Counted from the first letter of the stretch, positions 7,863-16,902 are shown. The stretch: 36,770 nt of DNA from Nocardioides sp. (GCF_030149505.1 NZ_JASBRN010000087.1:1-36770), one strand, 5' to 3'. The notes: generated by a model from the letters alone, not told the origin. A program made the numbers and translations.

Positions 7863-10800
7863 GCTCACTGATGACCACGACACCTTTGTCGCTGCGCGAC
7901 GACCTCGCTGCTGCTTACCTCCGCTACATCGACACCCAGTACTGGTTGCGCCACACCGGACTCGCCGACGAACGTCGCGGTCTTTTGCGCGCCGACGGAA
8001 ACCTCCGCAGCGAGGCGCTGCTTGAGCCGGTCCTGCCTTACGATGCCTCCGTCGATCTGCTCCACACGGCGGGGGCGGCCGGTCTGTCACCAGAAACAGC
8101 GGAGATCGTCGGCCGCGCGCTCTTCGGCGATTTCACGCCACCTGATCAGCCCGTCAGACTTCGCGCCCACCAGGCCGAGGCGGTGACGAGCCACTTTCGC
8201 AGTGGCACCGATCCCGGCCGCAACGTCGTGGTCACTTCCGGGACGGGCTCAGGCAAGACCGAGAGCTTCCTGCTCCCCATGCTGCTGCGCCTCGTGGAGG
8301 AAGCGAAGGCATGGCCGACCCAAGCCGAGCCGGATCTGTGGTGGGACGATCAGCCGCATCCGCGCCGCTGGCGGCCCCTTCGCAGCCAAGAAACTCGGAT
8401 TCCGGCCGTGAGATCGATGATCCTCTACCCGACGAATGCGCTCGTCGAGGATCAGATGACCCGGCTGCGACGGGCGGCGCGCCGAATTGGCGCCGCCATC
8501 CCGCACCAGCCGCTCTGGTTCGGGCGCTACACCGGCGTCACGCTAGGCAGTTCCAGACGACCGGCTGACGGTCGCGGCCCGGGTTTCGCCGAGCTCGTGA
8601 GCAACCTCGAGGACCAAACCTCCGAATTTCGCCGACTCGTCGAGGCTGGGGTTAGCGAGGGGGACCTCGCGCAATTTCCCGACCCCCGCAAGCACGAGCT
8701 GCTCGTCCGATGGGACATGGTCGAGACACCGCCGGACATCCTTGTCACCAACTACTCGATGTTGAATGCAATGCTTATGCGGTCCTTCGAGGACGCTCTG
8801 TTCGAGCGAACTCGCATATGGCTCGACAATTCATCAGACCACGTATTCACGCTCATCGTCGACGAACTGCACCTTTACCGGGGTACTCAGGGCAGCGAAG
8901 TCGCGATGGTCGTGCGCAACTTGCTCAGCCGACTCGGCCTCGCTCCAGACTCACCGCAGTTGCGTTGCATCGCGACGAGCGCTTCGCTGAATGGCGGCAG
9001 TGGTGGCCTGGAGTACCTCCAGCAGTTCTTCGGTATCGATTCCAGGTCCTTCCATGTCACACAGGGAATTCCGCGCGAGATTCCGCGACTCACCGGCCTC
9101 GACCGGGCCGCCTTGCTGGCAGGTGAGGCCCCCAGCGCGGGCGTGATCTCCCAGCAGATCGCTGCAGCTTGCGTCGATCCCGAGACCGGCCGCCCGAGAG
9201 CCACCGAGTCGTCGTTGATCGCGGAGCGACTTTTCGGCGCCCCTGACGAGGGCCAGGAAGGGCTCGCCGCTGCGCTGCTCTCACTGGCCGAGGCAGCCGA
9301 TCTCTCGGAGACTATTCCGCTGAGGTCCCATCAATTCGTCCGCACGATGCGAGGCATGTGGGCGTGCAGCAACCCGGCTTGCGATGGCGTCCCGGAAGAA
9401 GCCCGCGAGAACCGGCGAATCGGGAAGTTGTATGGAATCCCGACCCTGAGCTGTGCAGACTGCGGGTCCCGCGTCCTTGAACTGCTTTACTGCTTCTCGT
9501 GCGGTGACGTCAGTCTGGGGGGGCACGTCGTCGAGCGAACCTCTCCGGAAAACGGCGAGCCCGATGGACTCGTCATCGCCTCTGCCAACATCGGCGAGGT
9601 CACCGCAGAGGTCGCACCGGTCTTTCGACGTACCCACGACGAGTATGTCTGGTTCTGGCCCGGTTCCAAGCCCATCCAGACGGACCCATCGTGGTCAAAG
9701 ACAATGCCTCAAACCAGGAAAGACGCAACCTTCGCGTTTAGCCCAGCAAGCCTGGATCATGGCACGGGACTCGTCACCACCGCAGCCGACAAGCTCGACG
9801 GTTGGGTCATGACAGTCCAGGCTGACCTCGGTGACGGTCAGCGAATCCCAGCCATCCCCGACAGGTGCCCTCGATGCGACACCCAGGGCTTCAATCCCGC
9901 CGCCAAGTTCTTTGCCGGCGCCGTGCGCAGCCCCATTCGTGCACATACTTCCGGCGCGGCGCAATCGACCCAGCTCTACTTGTCGCAACTCGTCAGAAGC
10001 CTTGGTGACACCGCCAAGGACTCGCGGACCATCGTCTTTACCGATAGCCGTGACGATGCCGCCCGCACGGCTGCCGGTATCGCGCTGAACCACTACCGAG
10101 ACGTCATCAGACAGATCACGCAACAGGTGTTGACCGGCGAACGCCCCTCGCTCCGCACAATCGTCGATCGGGGGGTCGCGATGGAGGCACTCACCGCGGC
10201 CGAGCAGGAAGCGTTCGAGAGCTTCAAGAGCAGTCACCCCGACGTCCTGCTTCTGCTACGTAAGCAGGAATTCGTGCCGCTCGAGGCGGCTGAGAAAGCC
10301 ACGGTCGACGATGCGTTCTCAAACAACGACGAAGTACGTATCGGCTGGCCTGAGTTGCGGTACGAAGTTTGCGACCGGCTCGTTCACCTCGGGATCCCGC
10401 CGGGAGGCCCGGGCCCCTCGGCTGCCTTCAACCAAGACGGCAGCCCATGGTGGAAGGCCTTCGCTCCGCCGGCACCCCACCTATGGGTCCCGCTTCCCCT
10501 GAATGGGCCGCGTGAGACGCAAGCCGCAATGCAGACAGAGAAGCTCGTGCAAGCCCTCGCTAGTGGACTTTTCGGCCGCGCGGGCCGTGACCTCGAATCA
10601 GTTGGCATCGCCTACTTTGCGGCACCTGCGGCTTCGTCAGGGGTCGTCGCAGATCCCGTTGTCCGCGGCCACATCTTGGCCGCCGTCATCCGTATCCTCG
10701 GCATTCGAAATCGCTGGCAGGGTGCCGATGCCAAGCCCTCCACCAATGTGCCGCGGACCGTCGCGCGCTACCTCAAGACCGTCGCCGAGGTACATGGACT

Positions 10801-13198
10801 GGACTTCGACAACCTTGCCGACGACGTCAAGAGGTTGCTCAAGTCGAGCGGTATCGCTACCGACTGGCTGCTGGACCTCGGGTCGCTCTCTTCGCCGTTG
10901 AGCCTGATCCCGCTTGGAAGGCAACGTTGGCGATGCGACACGTGCGGTTTCATGCACGGTCACCCCGCCGGTGGCGTATGCGCGAACGTTGGCTGCAACC
11001 GGCCAACGTTGGTGGAGATCAGTGCTGCGCAGCGCGATGACGAAGGCGACTACTACGGGTGGCTCTCACGCATGCAGCCCCGACGCCTTGCCTCTGCGGA
11101 GTTGACTGGGCAAACGAAGCCTCTCAGTGAACAGCGCCGCCGGGCACGAGTGTTCAAGGAGGTACTGCTCCCTGCTCCCGCTGAGAATCAGCTGACCGTC
11201 CCGCTAGACGTGCTGAGCGTGACAACGACGATGGAAGTCGGCGTCGATATCGGCTCACTGCGATCGACAGTCATGGCCAATATGCCTCCGCAGCGCTTCA
11301 ACTACCAGCAACGGGTAGGTCGAGCCGGCCGCGCCGGGCAGATCTTCTCGTACGCGGTGACCGTGTGCCGGGACCGCTCACACGACGACGACTACTTCCG
11401 CTCACCGCGTCGCATGACCGGTGACGATCCGCCGCAGCCATTCCTCGACCTCGGGCGCGTCCGAATCGTGCAGCGCGTGGTTGCGGCCGAAGCGTTGCGA
11501 CGCGCTTTTCAGACGATTGCCGACCCCCCTGAATGGACGTCCGACAGCATCCACGGAGTCTTCGGGTCGAGCCAGCATTGGGCTACACGTCGAGGCGAAA
11601 TCGGCGCCTTCCTTGCCTTGTCGACCATGCCTGACATGGTCGCGCGGTTCTGCGCGCACACGGGTCTTTCGCCCGCATCAATTGAACAGATACGGGACTG
11701 GGTGACTGATGGTGGCCTCGTTGCCGACATCGATGCCGCAGTGACCCGAGACGCCGGTACCACTGACGAGCTGAGCGAGCTCCTCGCGACGTATGGCGTG
11801 CTGCCCATGTTTGGGTTCCCGACGAGAGTACGCCGCCTCGTCCGCCGTCGCCCTTCGAAGCTCGAGGAGCTGGACAACGTCACGGTGTCCGACCGTCCCC
11901 TCAGTCAGGCCGTCTCGATGTTCGCCCCAGGGGCCAAGATCGTCCGTGACGGAGCTGTCCACACCGTCGCTGGGTTCGCGGACTGGACCCCCGACTTCAA
12001 GGGCATGAAGCCGGTCGACCCGATCGGGCCAGAGATCTCCCTGGGACTCTGCGACGAGTGCGGGGCATGCGCTGTCGGTGCCACCGACCCGCTTTGCGGA
12101 ATCTGCAATGCAGGCCTCCGCATCGTCCCGATGCATCAACCGCGCGGCTTCCGGACCGTCTACCACGAGGTCGATTTCGATGGCGACGAAGATCAGTCGG
12201 CCAACGCAAGCGCTCCGACCATCTCCGTGGACGGAGAGCCCGAGACAGACGTCACCGTGCTTGGTGCGCGGTTGAGTGGATACGCACAAGCCCGATTGGT
12301 CCAGGTCAACGACAACAACGGACGGCTGTTCAGCGTCGGTGAGGCTCACGGCTCGTGGCTGGTGACCGATGCCGACCTGTACGAGGACCTCAAGGCCTGG
12401 CCGCCCACCAACGTGATCGCCTCCAAGCAGATCGCGATCGGTGAGCTGCGTACAACAGATGCCTTGACAATCGGGATCGCCGGTGGGCACACGCCCGGGG
12501 GCCTCATCCCGTATTCGCAAAGCGCGATGCCGGCGGGTCTGTCCGCCTACCGGTCCCTTGCGGAAGTAGTTAGACGCGCAGCAAAGCAACAGCTCGACAT
12601 CGACTCCAACGAGTTGGTTTCAGGGCTTCACCCTCAAAGTGACGGCTCGATGCACGTCTTTCTCGCTGATGCACTCGACAACGGCGCCGGCTACGCCGCC
12701 GAGATCGGTACCGCTCACAATTTCAATCAACTACTCGCCTCGGCACGGCTGGCGTTGCGCGATCGGTGGGCCGAAAAATCGCATGCCCACTGCAGCTCGT
12801 CCTGCCTGGACTGCCTCCGCTCTTACGACAACAGTCGAGTCCATGGCTCACTCGATTGGCGGCTGGCGCTCGACATGCTAGATCTCCTCGCTGACGAGCC
12901 GCTCGCCTTGGCCAGGTGGATGGACCTCGGGCAGCGCGCCGCCGAAGGGATCGCCGCTACGGGGTTACTGCAGATCCAGGCGGACACGACCGAGGGGGGA
13001 GTGCCTTATCTATACAACGTTGCTACCGGCCGGTCAGTCCTGGTCGGCCACCCTCTGTGGTGGCGATCGGAGGACCGCGCGACTGAGGAGCAGATCAACG
13101 CCATAGATGAACTGAACGGGCGATCGGCTCAGGTGACTCAGAGTGACGTGTTCGAAGCGCTGCGCCGGCCCCTCGGAATTGTCCGGTCGCTGGTATGA
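7859..13198 (+). CDS. DruE-like giant DExH helicase with DUF1998-type C-terminus
   Basis: A 1779-aa superfamily 2 helicase of the YprA/COG1205 type. RecA domain 1 has TSGTGSGKTES (Walker A, about residues 128-136), VDELHLYRG (DExH, about 335) and ATSASL (motif III, about 370). RecA domain 2 follows only after a very long insert, with TTTMEVGVDIGSL (about 1120) and the arginine-finger motif QQRVGRAGRAG (about 1150). The insert holds Cys clusters (CSNPAC and CADCG about 502-555, CPRCD about 670, CDTCG about 1022). The C-terminus has CDECGAC/CGIC (about 1398) and a HAHCSSSCLDCLRSYDN zinc site (about 1640), characteristic of DUF1998/MZB regions. Helicase fused to DUF1998 at about 1800 aa is the hallmark of Druantia DruE; in DISARM these are two proteins. 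The start overlaps the previous stop (ATGA); ATG 7871 is an alternative. It probably translocates on invading DNA. Confidence 0.9.
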   Translation: MSSLMTTTPLSLRDDLAAAYLRYIDTQYWLRHTGLADERRGLLRADGNLRSEALLEPVLPYDASVDLLHTAGAAGLSPETAEIVGRALFGDFTPPDQPVRLRAHQAEAVTSHFRSGTDPGRNVVVTSGTGSGKTESFLLPMLLRLVEEAKAWPTQAEPDLWWDDQPHPRRWRPLRSQETRIPAVRSMILYPTNALVEDQMTRLRRAARRIGAAIPHQPLWFGRYTGVTLGSSRRPADGRGPGFAELVSNLEDQTSEFRRLVEAGVSEGDLAQFPDPRKHELLVRWDMVETPPDILVTNYSMLNAMLMRSFEDALFERTRIWLDNSSDHVFTLIVDELHLYRGTQGSEVAMVVRNLLSRLGLAPDSPQLRCIATSASLNGGSGGLEYLQQFFGIDSRSFHVTQGIPREIPRLTGLDRAALLAGEAPSAGVISQQIAAACVDPETGRPRATESSLIAERLFGAPDEGQEGLAAALLSLAEAADLSETIPLRSHQFVRTMRGMWACSNPACDGVPEEARENRRIGKLYGIPTLSCADCGSRVLELLYCFSCGDVSLGGHVVERTSPENGEPDGLVIASANIGEVTAEVAPVFRRTHDEYVWFWPGSKPIQTDPSWSKTMPQTRKDATFAFSPASLDHGTGLVTTAADKLDGWVMTVQADLGDGQRIPAIPDRCPRCDTQGFNPAAKFFAGAVRSPIRAHTSGAAQSTQLYLSQLVRSLGDTAKDSRTIVFTDSRDDAARTAAGIALNHYRDVIRQITQQVLTGERPSLRTIVDRGVAMEALTAAEQEAFESFKSSHPDVLLLLRKQEFVPLEAAEKATVDDAFSNNDEVRIGWPELRYEVCDRLVHLGIPPGGPGPSAAFNQDGSPWWKAFAPPAPHLWVPLPLNGPRETQAAMQTEKLVQALASGLFGRAGRDLESVGIAYFAAPAASSGVVADPVVRGHILAAVIRILGIRNRWQGADAKPSTNVPRTVARYLKTVAEVHGLDFDNLADDVKRLLKSSGIATDWLLDLGSLSSPLSLIPLGRQRWRCDTCGFMHGHPAGGVCANVGCNRPTLVEISAAQRDDEGDYYGWLSRMQPRRLASAELTGQTKPLSEQRRRARVFKEVLLPAPAENQLTVPLDVLSVTTTMEVGVDIGSLRSTVMANMPPQRFNYQQRVGRAGRAGQIFSYAVTVCRDRSHDDDYFRSPRRMTGDDPPQPFLDLGRVRIVQRVVAAEALRRAFQTIADPPEWTSDSIHGVFGSSQHWATRRGEIGAFLALSTMPDMVARFCAHTGLSPASIEQIRDWVTDGGLVADIDAAVTRDAGTTDELSELLATYGVLPMFGFPTRVRRLVRRRPSKLEELDNVTVSDRPLSQAVSMFAPGAKIVRDGAVHTVAGFADWTPDFKGMKPVDPIGPEISLGLCDECGACAVGATDPLCGICNAGLRIVPMHQPRGFRTVYHEVDFDGDEDQSANASAPTISVDGEPETDVTVLGARLSGYAQARLVQVNDNNGRLFSVGEAHGSWLVTDADLYEDLKAWPPTNVIASKQIAIGELRTTDALTIGIAGGHTPGGLIPYSQSAMPAGLSAYRSLAEVVRRAAKQQLDIDSNELVSGLHPQSDGSMHVFLADALDNGAGYAAEIGTAHNFNQLLASARLALRDRWAEKSHAHCSSSCLDCLRSYDNSRVHGSLDWRLALDMLDLLADEPLALARWMDLGQRAAEGIAATGLLQIQADTTEGGVPYLYNVATGRSVLVGHPLWWRSEDRATEEQINAIDELNGRSAQVTQSDVFEALRRPLGIVRSLV

Positions 13199-14244
13199 AC
13201 CCGCTTCTGTGGCCTACTGCGTCGCCCCCGCCGATCCCCCTGATTTCCCCGTCGGCAATCAACACCTATATGCGCTGCCCTCGGAAACTGGCGTTTCAAC
13301 GAGACCCCTCGCTGAGGAACTTGAGCAAGCCAACCCTTCGGAGCGCCTTGGGAGTCGCAGCCCATTCCCTTCACGAGATCGCAGCGACCAATAGTCCACC
13401 TCCCAACCAGGAGTTCGAGGGCTGGCTGCGAGAAGAGTGGGAACGGCTCCTCGGTGAGCAGTCGGTCAGGGTCGCTGAGGCATGGCCCGGTCGCGCAGTG
13501 CCCCCTGCAGGCCAGTGGAACGGCGTTGTTGCCACACGCGTACGAACGCTGCGCACCCTCGCACAGTCCCGGGCGTCGTCGCCCTCGGCGAGAAAGTCAA
13601 GGACGGAGACTGGCTTTCCTTGGATAGAGCGCAGGCTGGAAGATCTGGACACGGGTATCTTCGGTACCCCGGACCGAGTGGACGTGCGAAACGGCCAATT
13701 GCGGGTCGTGGACTTGAAGTCCGGGGTCTACCAGGCCGAGATGCAGCCGGGGCAGCGCCTTCAACTTCTGCTCTACGCACACCTCGTTGACGTTGCCTGC
13801 AACCAGTTGCCCACCGTCGGTGTCATCAAGGACGCCCGGGGGATCGAGTCCACCTTTCAGATCGACAGCGTCGCGGTGACAAGAGCTATCGCAGTGGCTC
13901 GACAAGTAATGACGCAGTACAACGCCGCTGTTGCCTTGCGCGACGTTCCCGCCAGTCCTGAGGCAGCCACATGTCTTAATTGCCCCTACCGTGTGGTCTG
14001 CGAGCCCTACTGGTCCTCGGAAGCGAGGTCCGCTGGCGACCTCCGCGGCACCGTGAGCCATGTCGAATCTCGTTCCTTCGCGGTGGACACAGGGACATCC
14101 GGTGCCGTCCGCGTCGTTGCGGCACAAGGGTGTGCAGTCCCCGCGATTGGAGACGAGGTCGTGGTGCTCGACCTCCTTCCCGCAGGAAGTGGAACGCTGC
14201 GGATGCGCTGGAACTCAGACATACGGCTACCCAGCGAAGAGTGA
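13195..14244 (+). CDS. Cas4/RecB-family PD-(D/E)XK nuclease with Fe-S cluster
   Basis: A 349-aa predicted DNA exonuclease. SAINTYMRCPRKLAFQRD (about residues 20-37) supplies the first cluster cysteine. GTPDRVDV and VVDLKSG (about 158-178) are the nuclease motifs II and III, and QRLQLLLYAHLV (about 185-196) is motif IV with Gln and Tyr. CLNCPYRVVC (about 260-269) supplies three more cysteines, completing the Cas4/AddB-type 4Fe-4S signature. A beta-rich C-terminal extension (about 280-349) could be an OB-like fold. Its ATG overlaps the helicase stop (ATGA, 13195-13198), so it is coupled to it as the third gene of the operon. There is no CRISPR array or cas gene nearby, so a defence-effector role beside the helicase is more likely than spacer acquisition. 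Confidence 0.9.
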   Translation: MNPLLWPTASPPPIPLISPSAINTYMRCPRKLAFQRDPSLRNLSKPTLRSALGVAAHSLHEIAATNSPPPNQEFEGWLREEWERLLGEQSVRVAEAWPGRAVPPAGQWNGVVATRVRTLRTLAQSRASSPSARKSRTETGFPWIERRLEDLDTGIFGTPDRVDVRNGQLRVVDLKSGVYQAEMQPGQRLQLLLYAHLVDVACNQLPTVGVIKDARGIESTFQIDSVAVTRAIAVARQVMTQYNAAVALRDVPASPEAATCLNCPYRVVCEPYWSSEARSAGDLRGTVSHVESRSFAVDTGTSGAVRVVAAQGCAVPAIGDEVVVLDLLPAGSGTLRMRWNSDIRLPSEE

Positions 14245-14507
14245 AGTCGGTTCGGGTGCTGGCTGACTTGCGGCCGTCGTAACCGCACCGACGTCAGTTG
14301 CTGTGTCGACCTGCGAGTCGGTTAAATTCTTCGTCGGCAGCAAGCGGGCAAACCCAAACACACCGCGCAGGCACGCGTAACGTGGGCTTGGCTGGCCCGT
14401 TGTGTTGCCGCGGGTGCCGCGGGTGCCGCAGTAGTCGCAGACCCAGCGTTCGCTTTCCAGGCCTGCATCTTCGGTCACGGCGCCGACAGCGCGCCTAGGT
14501 TGGCGCC
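14245..14507. other. Intergenic region with short direct repeats and a promoter
   Basis: This 263-bp gap separates the helicase operon from the NERD-helicase gene. It holds two adjacent 9-bp copies of TGCCGCGGG (14406-14423) plus a partial third. It also holds TAGGTT (14496-14501), which ends 6 nt before ATG 14508 and can be the -10 of a leaderless transcript. A minus-strand frame with CDYCG (14227-14478) is probably spurious or a gene remnant. Confidence 0.45.
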
Positions 14508-16166
14508 ATGGCGCGCTGCATCCCGGAGGAGCCGACGTTCGTCACGGAGTCCGAGCGGCAGGTGTGGGAGCGGCTGCGCGACGGGCTGCCGGGCGACTGC
14601 GTGGTGATGGCGAACGTCCGGCTGACCGACGAGGTGAAGGACCACGAGATCGACCTGCTGGTGCTGGTCCCGGAGGCGGGGTTCGTGTGCCTGGAGGTCA
14701 AGGGCGGGTCGGTGTGGCTGGAGGACGACGGGTGGTGGATCAAGCGCGGTGAGAAGGTCGAGCGGTGCGACCCGGTGTCGCAGGCGCGAGACGGCAAGCA
14801 CGCGATCCGGAGGTACGTCGAGGCCGACCCGCGGTGGGGCAGCCGCGAGCAGGTGGCGTTCTCGCACGGGGTGGTGCTGCCGCACACCGAGCTGCCCGAG
14901 GGGTTCTCGGTGCCGGAGCTGCCGCGGTGGGGGTTCCACGACCGCGGTGACATGGCGGACCTGCCGGAGCGGGTGCGGACCAACGGGTGGGGGCTGGCGC
15001 ACGGGCGCTGGACGCCTAACCACGACGACGTCGAGCTGGTCGCGGAGATCCTGGCGGGGCGGTCGCGACCGTCGTACGACGTCAACGCGGACGCCGAGGA
15101 GCGCGCGGCGACCGCGGACCGGTTGACGCAGGAGCAGATGGTGATCTTGCAAGTCACCCGGATGCTGCGCCGGGTCGAGGTGCGCGGGGGTGCGGGGAGT
15201 GGGAAGACGGTGCTGGCGCTGCAGAAGGCCAAGGACCTCACCCGCGGTGTGGGGGAGGGTGCGCGGCGGGAGCGGGTGGCGCTGCTGTGCTACTCGATCG
15301 GGTTGGCGGAGTACCTCAAGCGCGTCGTCGCGGGGTGGGACCGCCGGCACCGGCCGGCGTTCGTGGGCACCTATGAGGAGCTGGGTCGGCTGTGGGGTGT
15401 GGAGATGGGTTCCGAGGACGACCCGGGGTTCTGGGAGTCCGAGCTGCCCCGGCTGATGGCCGAGCAGGCGGCCGGGCTGGCCGAGGGGCACCGGTTCGAC
15501 TCGGTGGTGGTCGACGAGGCGCAGGACTTCGCGGACTCGTGGTGGGCTGCGGTGCTGGGTGCGCTGCGGGACGAGGAGGCCGGTGGGGTCTTCGTGTTCA
15601 GCGACGAGAACCAGCGGCTCTTCGCACGGTTCGGTCGCCCGCCGGTGCAGCTGGTGCCGCTGGTGCTGGACCACAACCTGCGCAACACACGCCAGATCTA
15701 CGACGCGTTCGGGCCGCTGGCGCCTTCGCGGATGCAGGCCCGGGGCGGGTCGGGTGCCGAGGTGCGGTTCGTCGCCGCGGCCAGCGAGGACGCCATCGAC
15801 GTCGCGGACTCCCAGGTCGAGGCGTTGATGGACGAGGGCTGGGACCCCTCGCGGATCGCGCTGCTGACCACCGGCCACCGTCACCCGGAGCAGACCGCGC
15901 AGGTGTCGCGGCACGGGAAGGTCGCCTACTGGCGATCGTTCTGGGAGGGCGAGGACGTCTTCTACGGACACGTCCTGGGATCCAAGGGCCTCGAGCGCGC
16001 GTGCGTCGTGCTGTGCGTCAACGAGGCCGGCGAGCGGGACCGGGCACGAGAGCGGCTGTACGTCGGCATGTCCCGCGCCACCGACGTGCTCGTCGTCGTC
16101 GGTGACCCCGATGTCGTGCGGCGCATCGGGGGCGACGAGGTCTCGAGGCGACTCAACATCCCGTAG
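14508..16166 (+). CDS. NERD-domain nuclease fused to an SF1 (UvrD-like) helicase
   Basis: A 552-aa two-domain protein. The N-terminal part (about 1-150) is a NERD (nuclease-related) domain, with DHEIDLLVLVPEAGFVCLEVKGG giving Asp and Glu-x-Lys of a PD-(D/E)XK-like site. The C-terminal part is an SF1 ATPase: GGAGSGKT (about 227-234, Walker A), VVVDEAQDF (about 334, Walker B), SDENQR, DHNLRNTRQIYDAF, and a C-terminal YVGMSRATDVLVVVGD motif. Nuclease-helicase fusions of this kind occur in phage defence (for example Nhi-type proteins) and in general DNA repair. The ATG start follows a -10 box by 6 nt, so it has its own leaderless promoter. Base composition is as GC-rich as the core genes, unlike the operon before it, so it may have arrived separately or be native. 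Confidence 0.88.
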   Translation: MARCIPEEPTFVTESERQVWERLRDGLPGDCVVMANVRLTDEVKDHEIDLLVLVPEAGFVCLEVKGGSVWLEDDGWWIKRGEKVERCDPVSQARDGKHAIRRYVEADPRWGSREQVAFSHGVVLPHTELPEGFSVPELPRWGFHDRGDMADLPERVRTNGWGLAHGRWTPNHDDVELVAEILAGRSRPSYDVNADAEERAATADRLTQEQMVILQVTRMLRRVEVRGGAGSGKTVLALQKAKDLTRGVGEGARRERVALLCYSIGLAEYLKRVVAGWDRRHRPAFVGTYEELGRLWGVEMGSEDDPGFWESELPRLMAEQAAGLAEGHRFDSVVVDEAQDFADSWWAAVLGALRDEEAGGVFVFSDENQRLFARFGRPPVQLVPLVLDHNLRNTRQIYDAFGPLAPSRMQARGGSGAEVRFVAAASEDAIDVADSQVEALMDEGWDPSRIALLTTGHRHPEQTAQVSRHGKVAYWRSFWEGEDVFYGHVLGSKGLERACVVLCVNEAGERDRARERLYVGMSRATDVLVVVGDPDVVRRIGGDEVSRRLNIP

Positions 16167-16457
16167 GGCGTCTGGGCAGTCAGTGGCTGCAGGCCAAGGC
16201 TTGGTGGCATGACCTGACTCTCGTTCGATGAAGCCGCTCGCGGTGCTTGGAGGCTCGGTCGTGTCCCGTGTTCCGGCCTCATGCCCGGTGCAGGGTCGGA
16301 CCTCGCGTCAGCGGGCGAGTCTCGTTAGACCCGCGGGCCTTCGAGGATGAGGGCCGGCCTGTGCACGTCGCTCGGGTGCGGACCGATTGTGCCTCGGCTC
16401 GTAGGCAGGCTTGCAATACCGCCTCCGGGCGTGGCCCTATCGCGCCGACCCCTCTCG

Positions 16458-16895
16458 TCACGGCTTGTACAGGCGTTCTGCATACCGCTGCTGGACGCGG
16501 TCCGCAGCGTCGCGAGGGTCCTCGTGCTCCCAAACGCGCAAGACATCCCACCCGGCCGAGAGGAGGTCGGCATCAGTGGAGCGGTCCCGCTCTCGGTTGC
16601 AACCGATCTTCCAGTCCCACCACTCGGCATTGGTGCGAGGTCGGTGGTGGTGCTCTGGGCACCCGTGCCAAAAGCACCCATCGACGTAGACGGCGAGGCG
16701 GGCGCGGGTGAGTGCAATATCGATCGTTCGACGGTTGTTGCCAGGCACTTTGAGCTGGACCCGGAACCGCATGCCGCGTCGGTACAGCTCTCGCCGGAGT
16801 GCGAGCTCAGGGAGCGTGTCGCGCCTCGCGAGAGTGGACATCTTCCTGGAGAGCGAGCCTCCGGGACTGCTGCGAGGCGGCTCGTTGATGCTCAC
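16458..16895 (-). CDS. vsr: Very short patch repair (Vsr) mismatch endonuclease
   Basis: Nicks DNA 5' to the T of T:G mismatches that arise when 5-methylcytosine deaminates, starting repair to C:G. At 145 aa it has the usual family length. Visible are MSTLARRDTLPELALRREL (residues 19-37, the conserved N-terminal motif), Asp59 in RRTIDIAL (catalytic Mg-binding position), VDGCFWHGCPEH (72-82) with His77 and Cys79, WKIGCNRERD with Cys99 (zinc/structural), and GWDVLRVWEHE near the end. GTG 16895 is chosen because it gives the family length and TAGGAC (16903-16908) ends 7 nt before it. The frame extends upstream to 17009 without homology. Vsr genes accompany C5 methyltransferases; here the likely partner lies 13 kb away at 1985. 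The 291 bp between this gene and the NERD-helicase show no recognised feature. Confidence 0.94.
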   Translation of the reverse strand: MSINEPPRSSPGGSLSRKMSTLARRDTLPELALRRELYRRGMRFRVQLKVPGNNRRTIDIALTRARLAVYVDGCFWHGCPEHHHRPRTNAEWWDWKIGCNRERDRSTDADLLSAGWDVLRVWEHEDPRDAADRVQQRYAERLYKP

Positions 16896-16902
16896 CGTCG
16901 CA

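Noticed and set aside
7859..13198. DISARM (DrmA/DrmB) assignment
   Set aside because: DISARM encodes helicase and DUF1998 as separate proteins with a phospholipase-D protein DrmC; here they are fused and no DrmC is present. A DruE-like call fits better.
13195..14244. CRISPR-associated Cas4 with a nearby array
   Set aside because: No repeat-spacer pattern or other cas gene is in the window; the nuclease is coupled to a DruE-like helicase.
14227..14478. Minus-strand 83-codon frame with WVCDYCG
   Set aside because: Its 3' end overlaps the Cas4-like gene, only the first 20 residues look protein-like, and there is no ribosome-binding site or clear -10. At most a remnant.
14475..15971. Long minus-strand open frame (498 codons) opposite the NERD-helicase gene
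   Set aside because: It is Pro/Arg/His/Leu-rich without domains; the plus strand encodes clear NERD and SF1 motifs. It is a GC-driven mirror frame.
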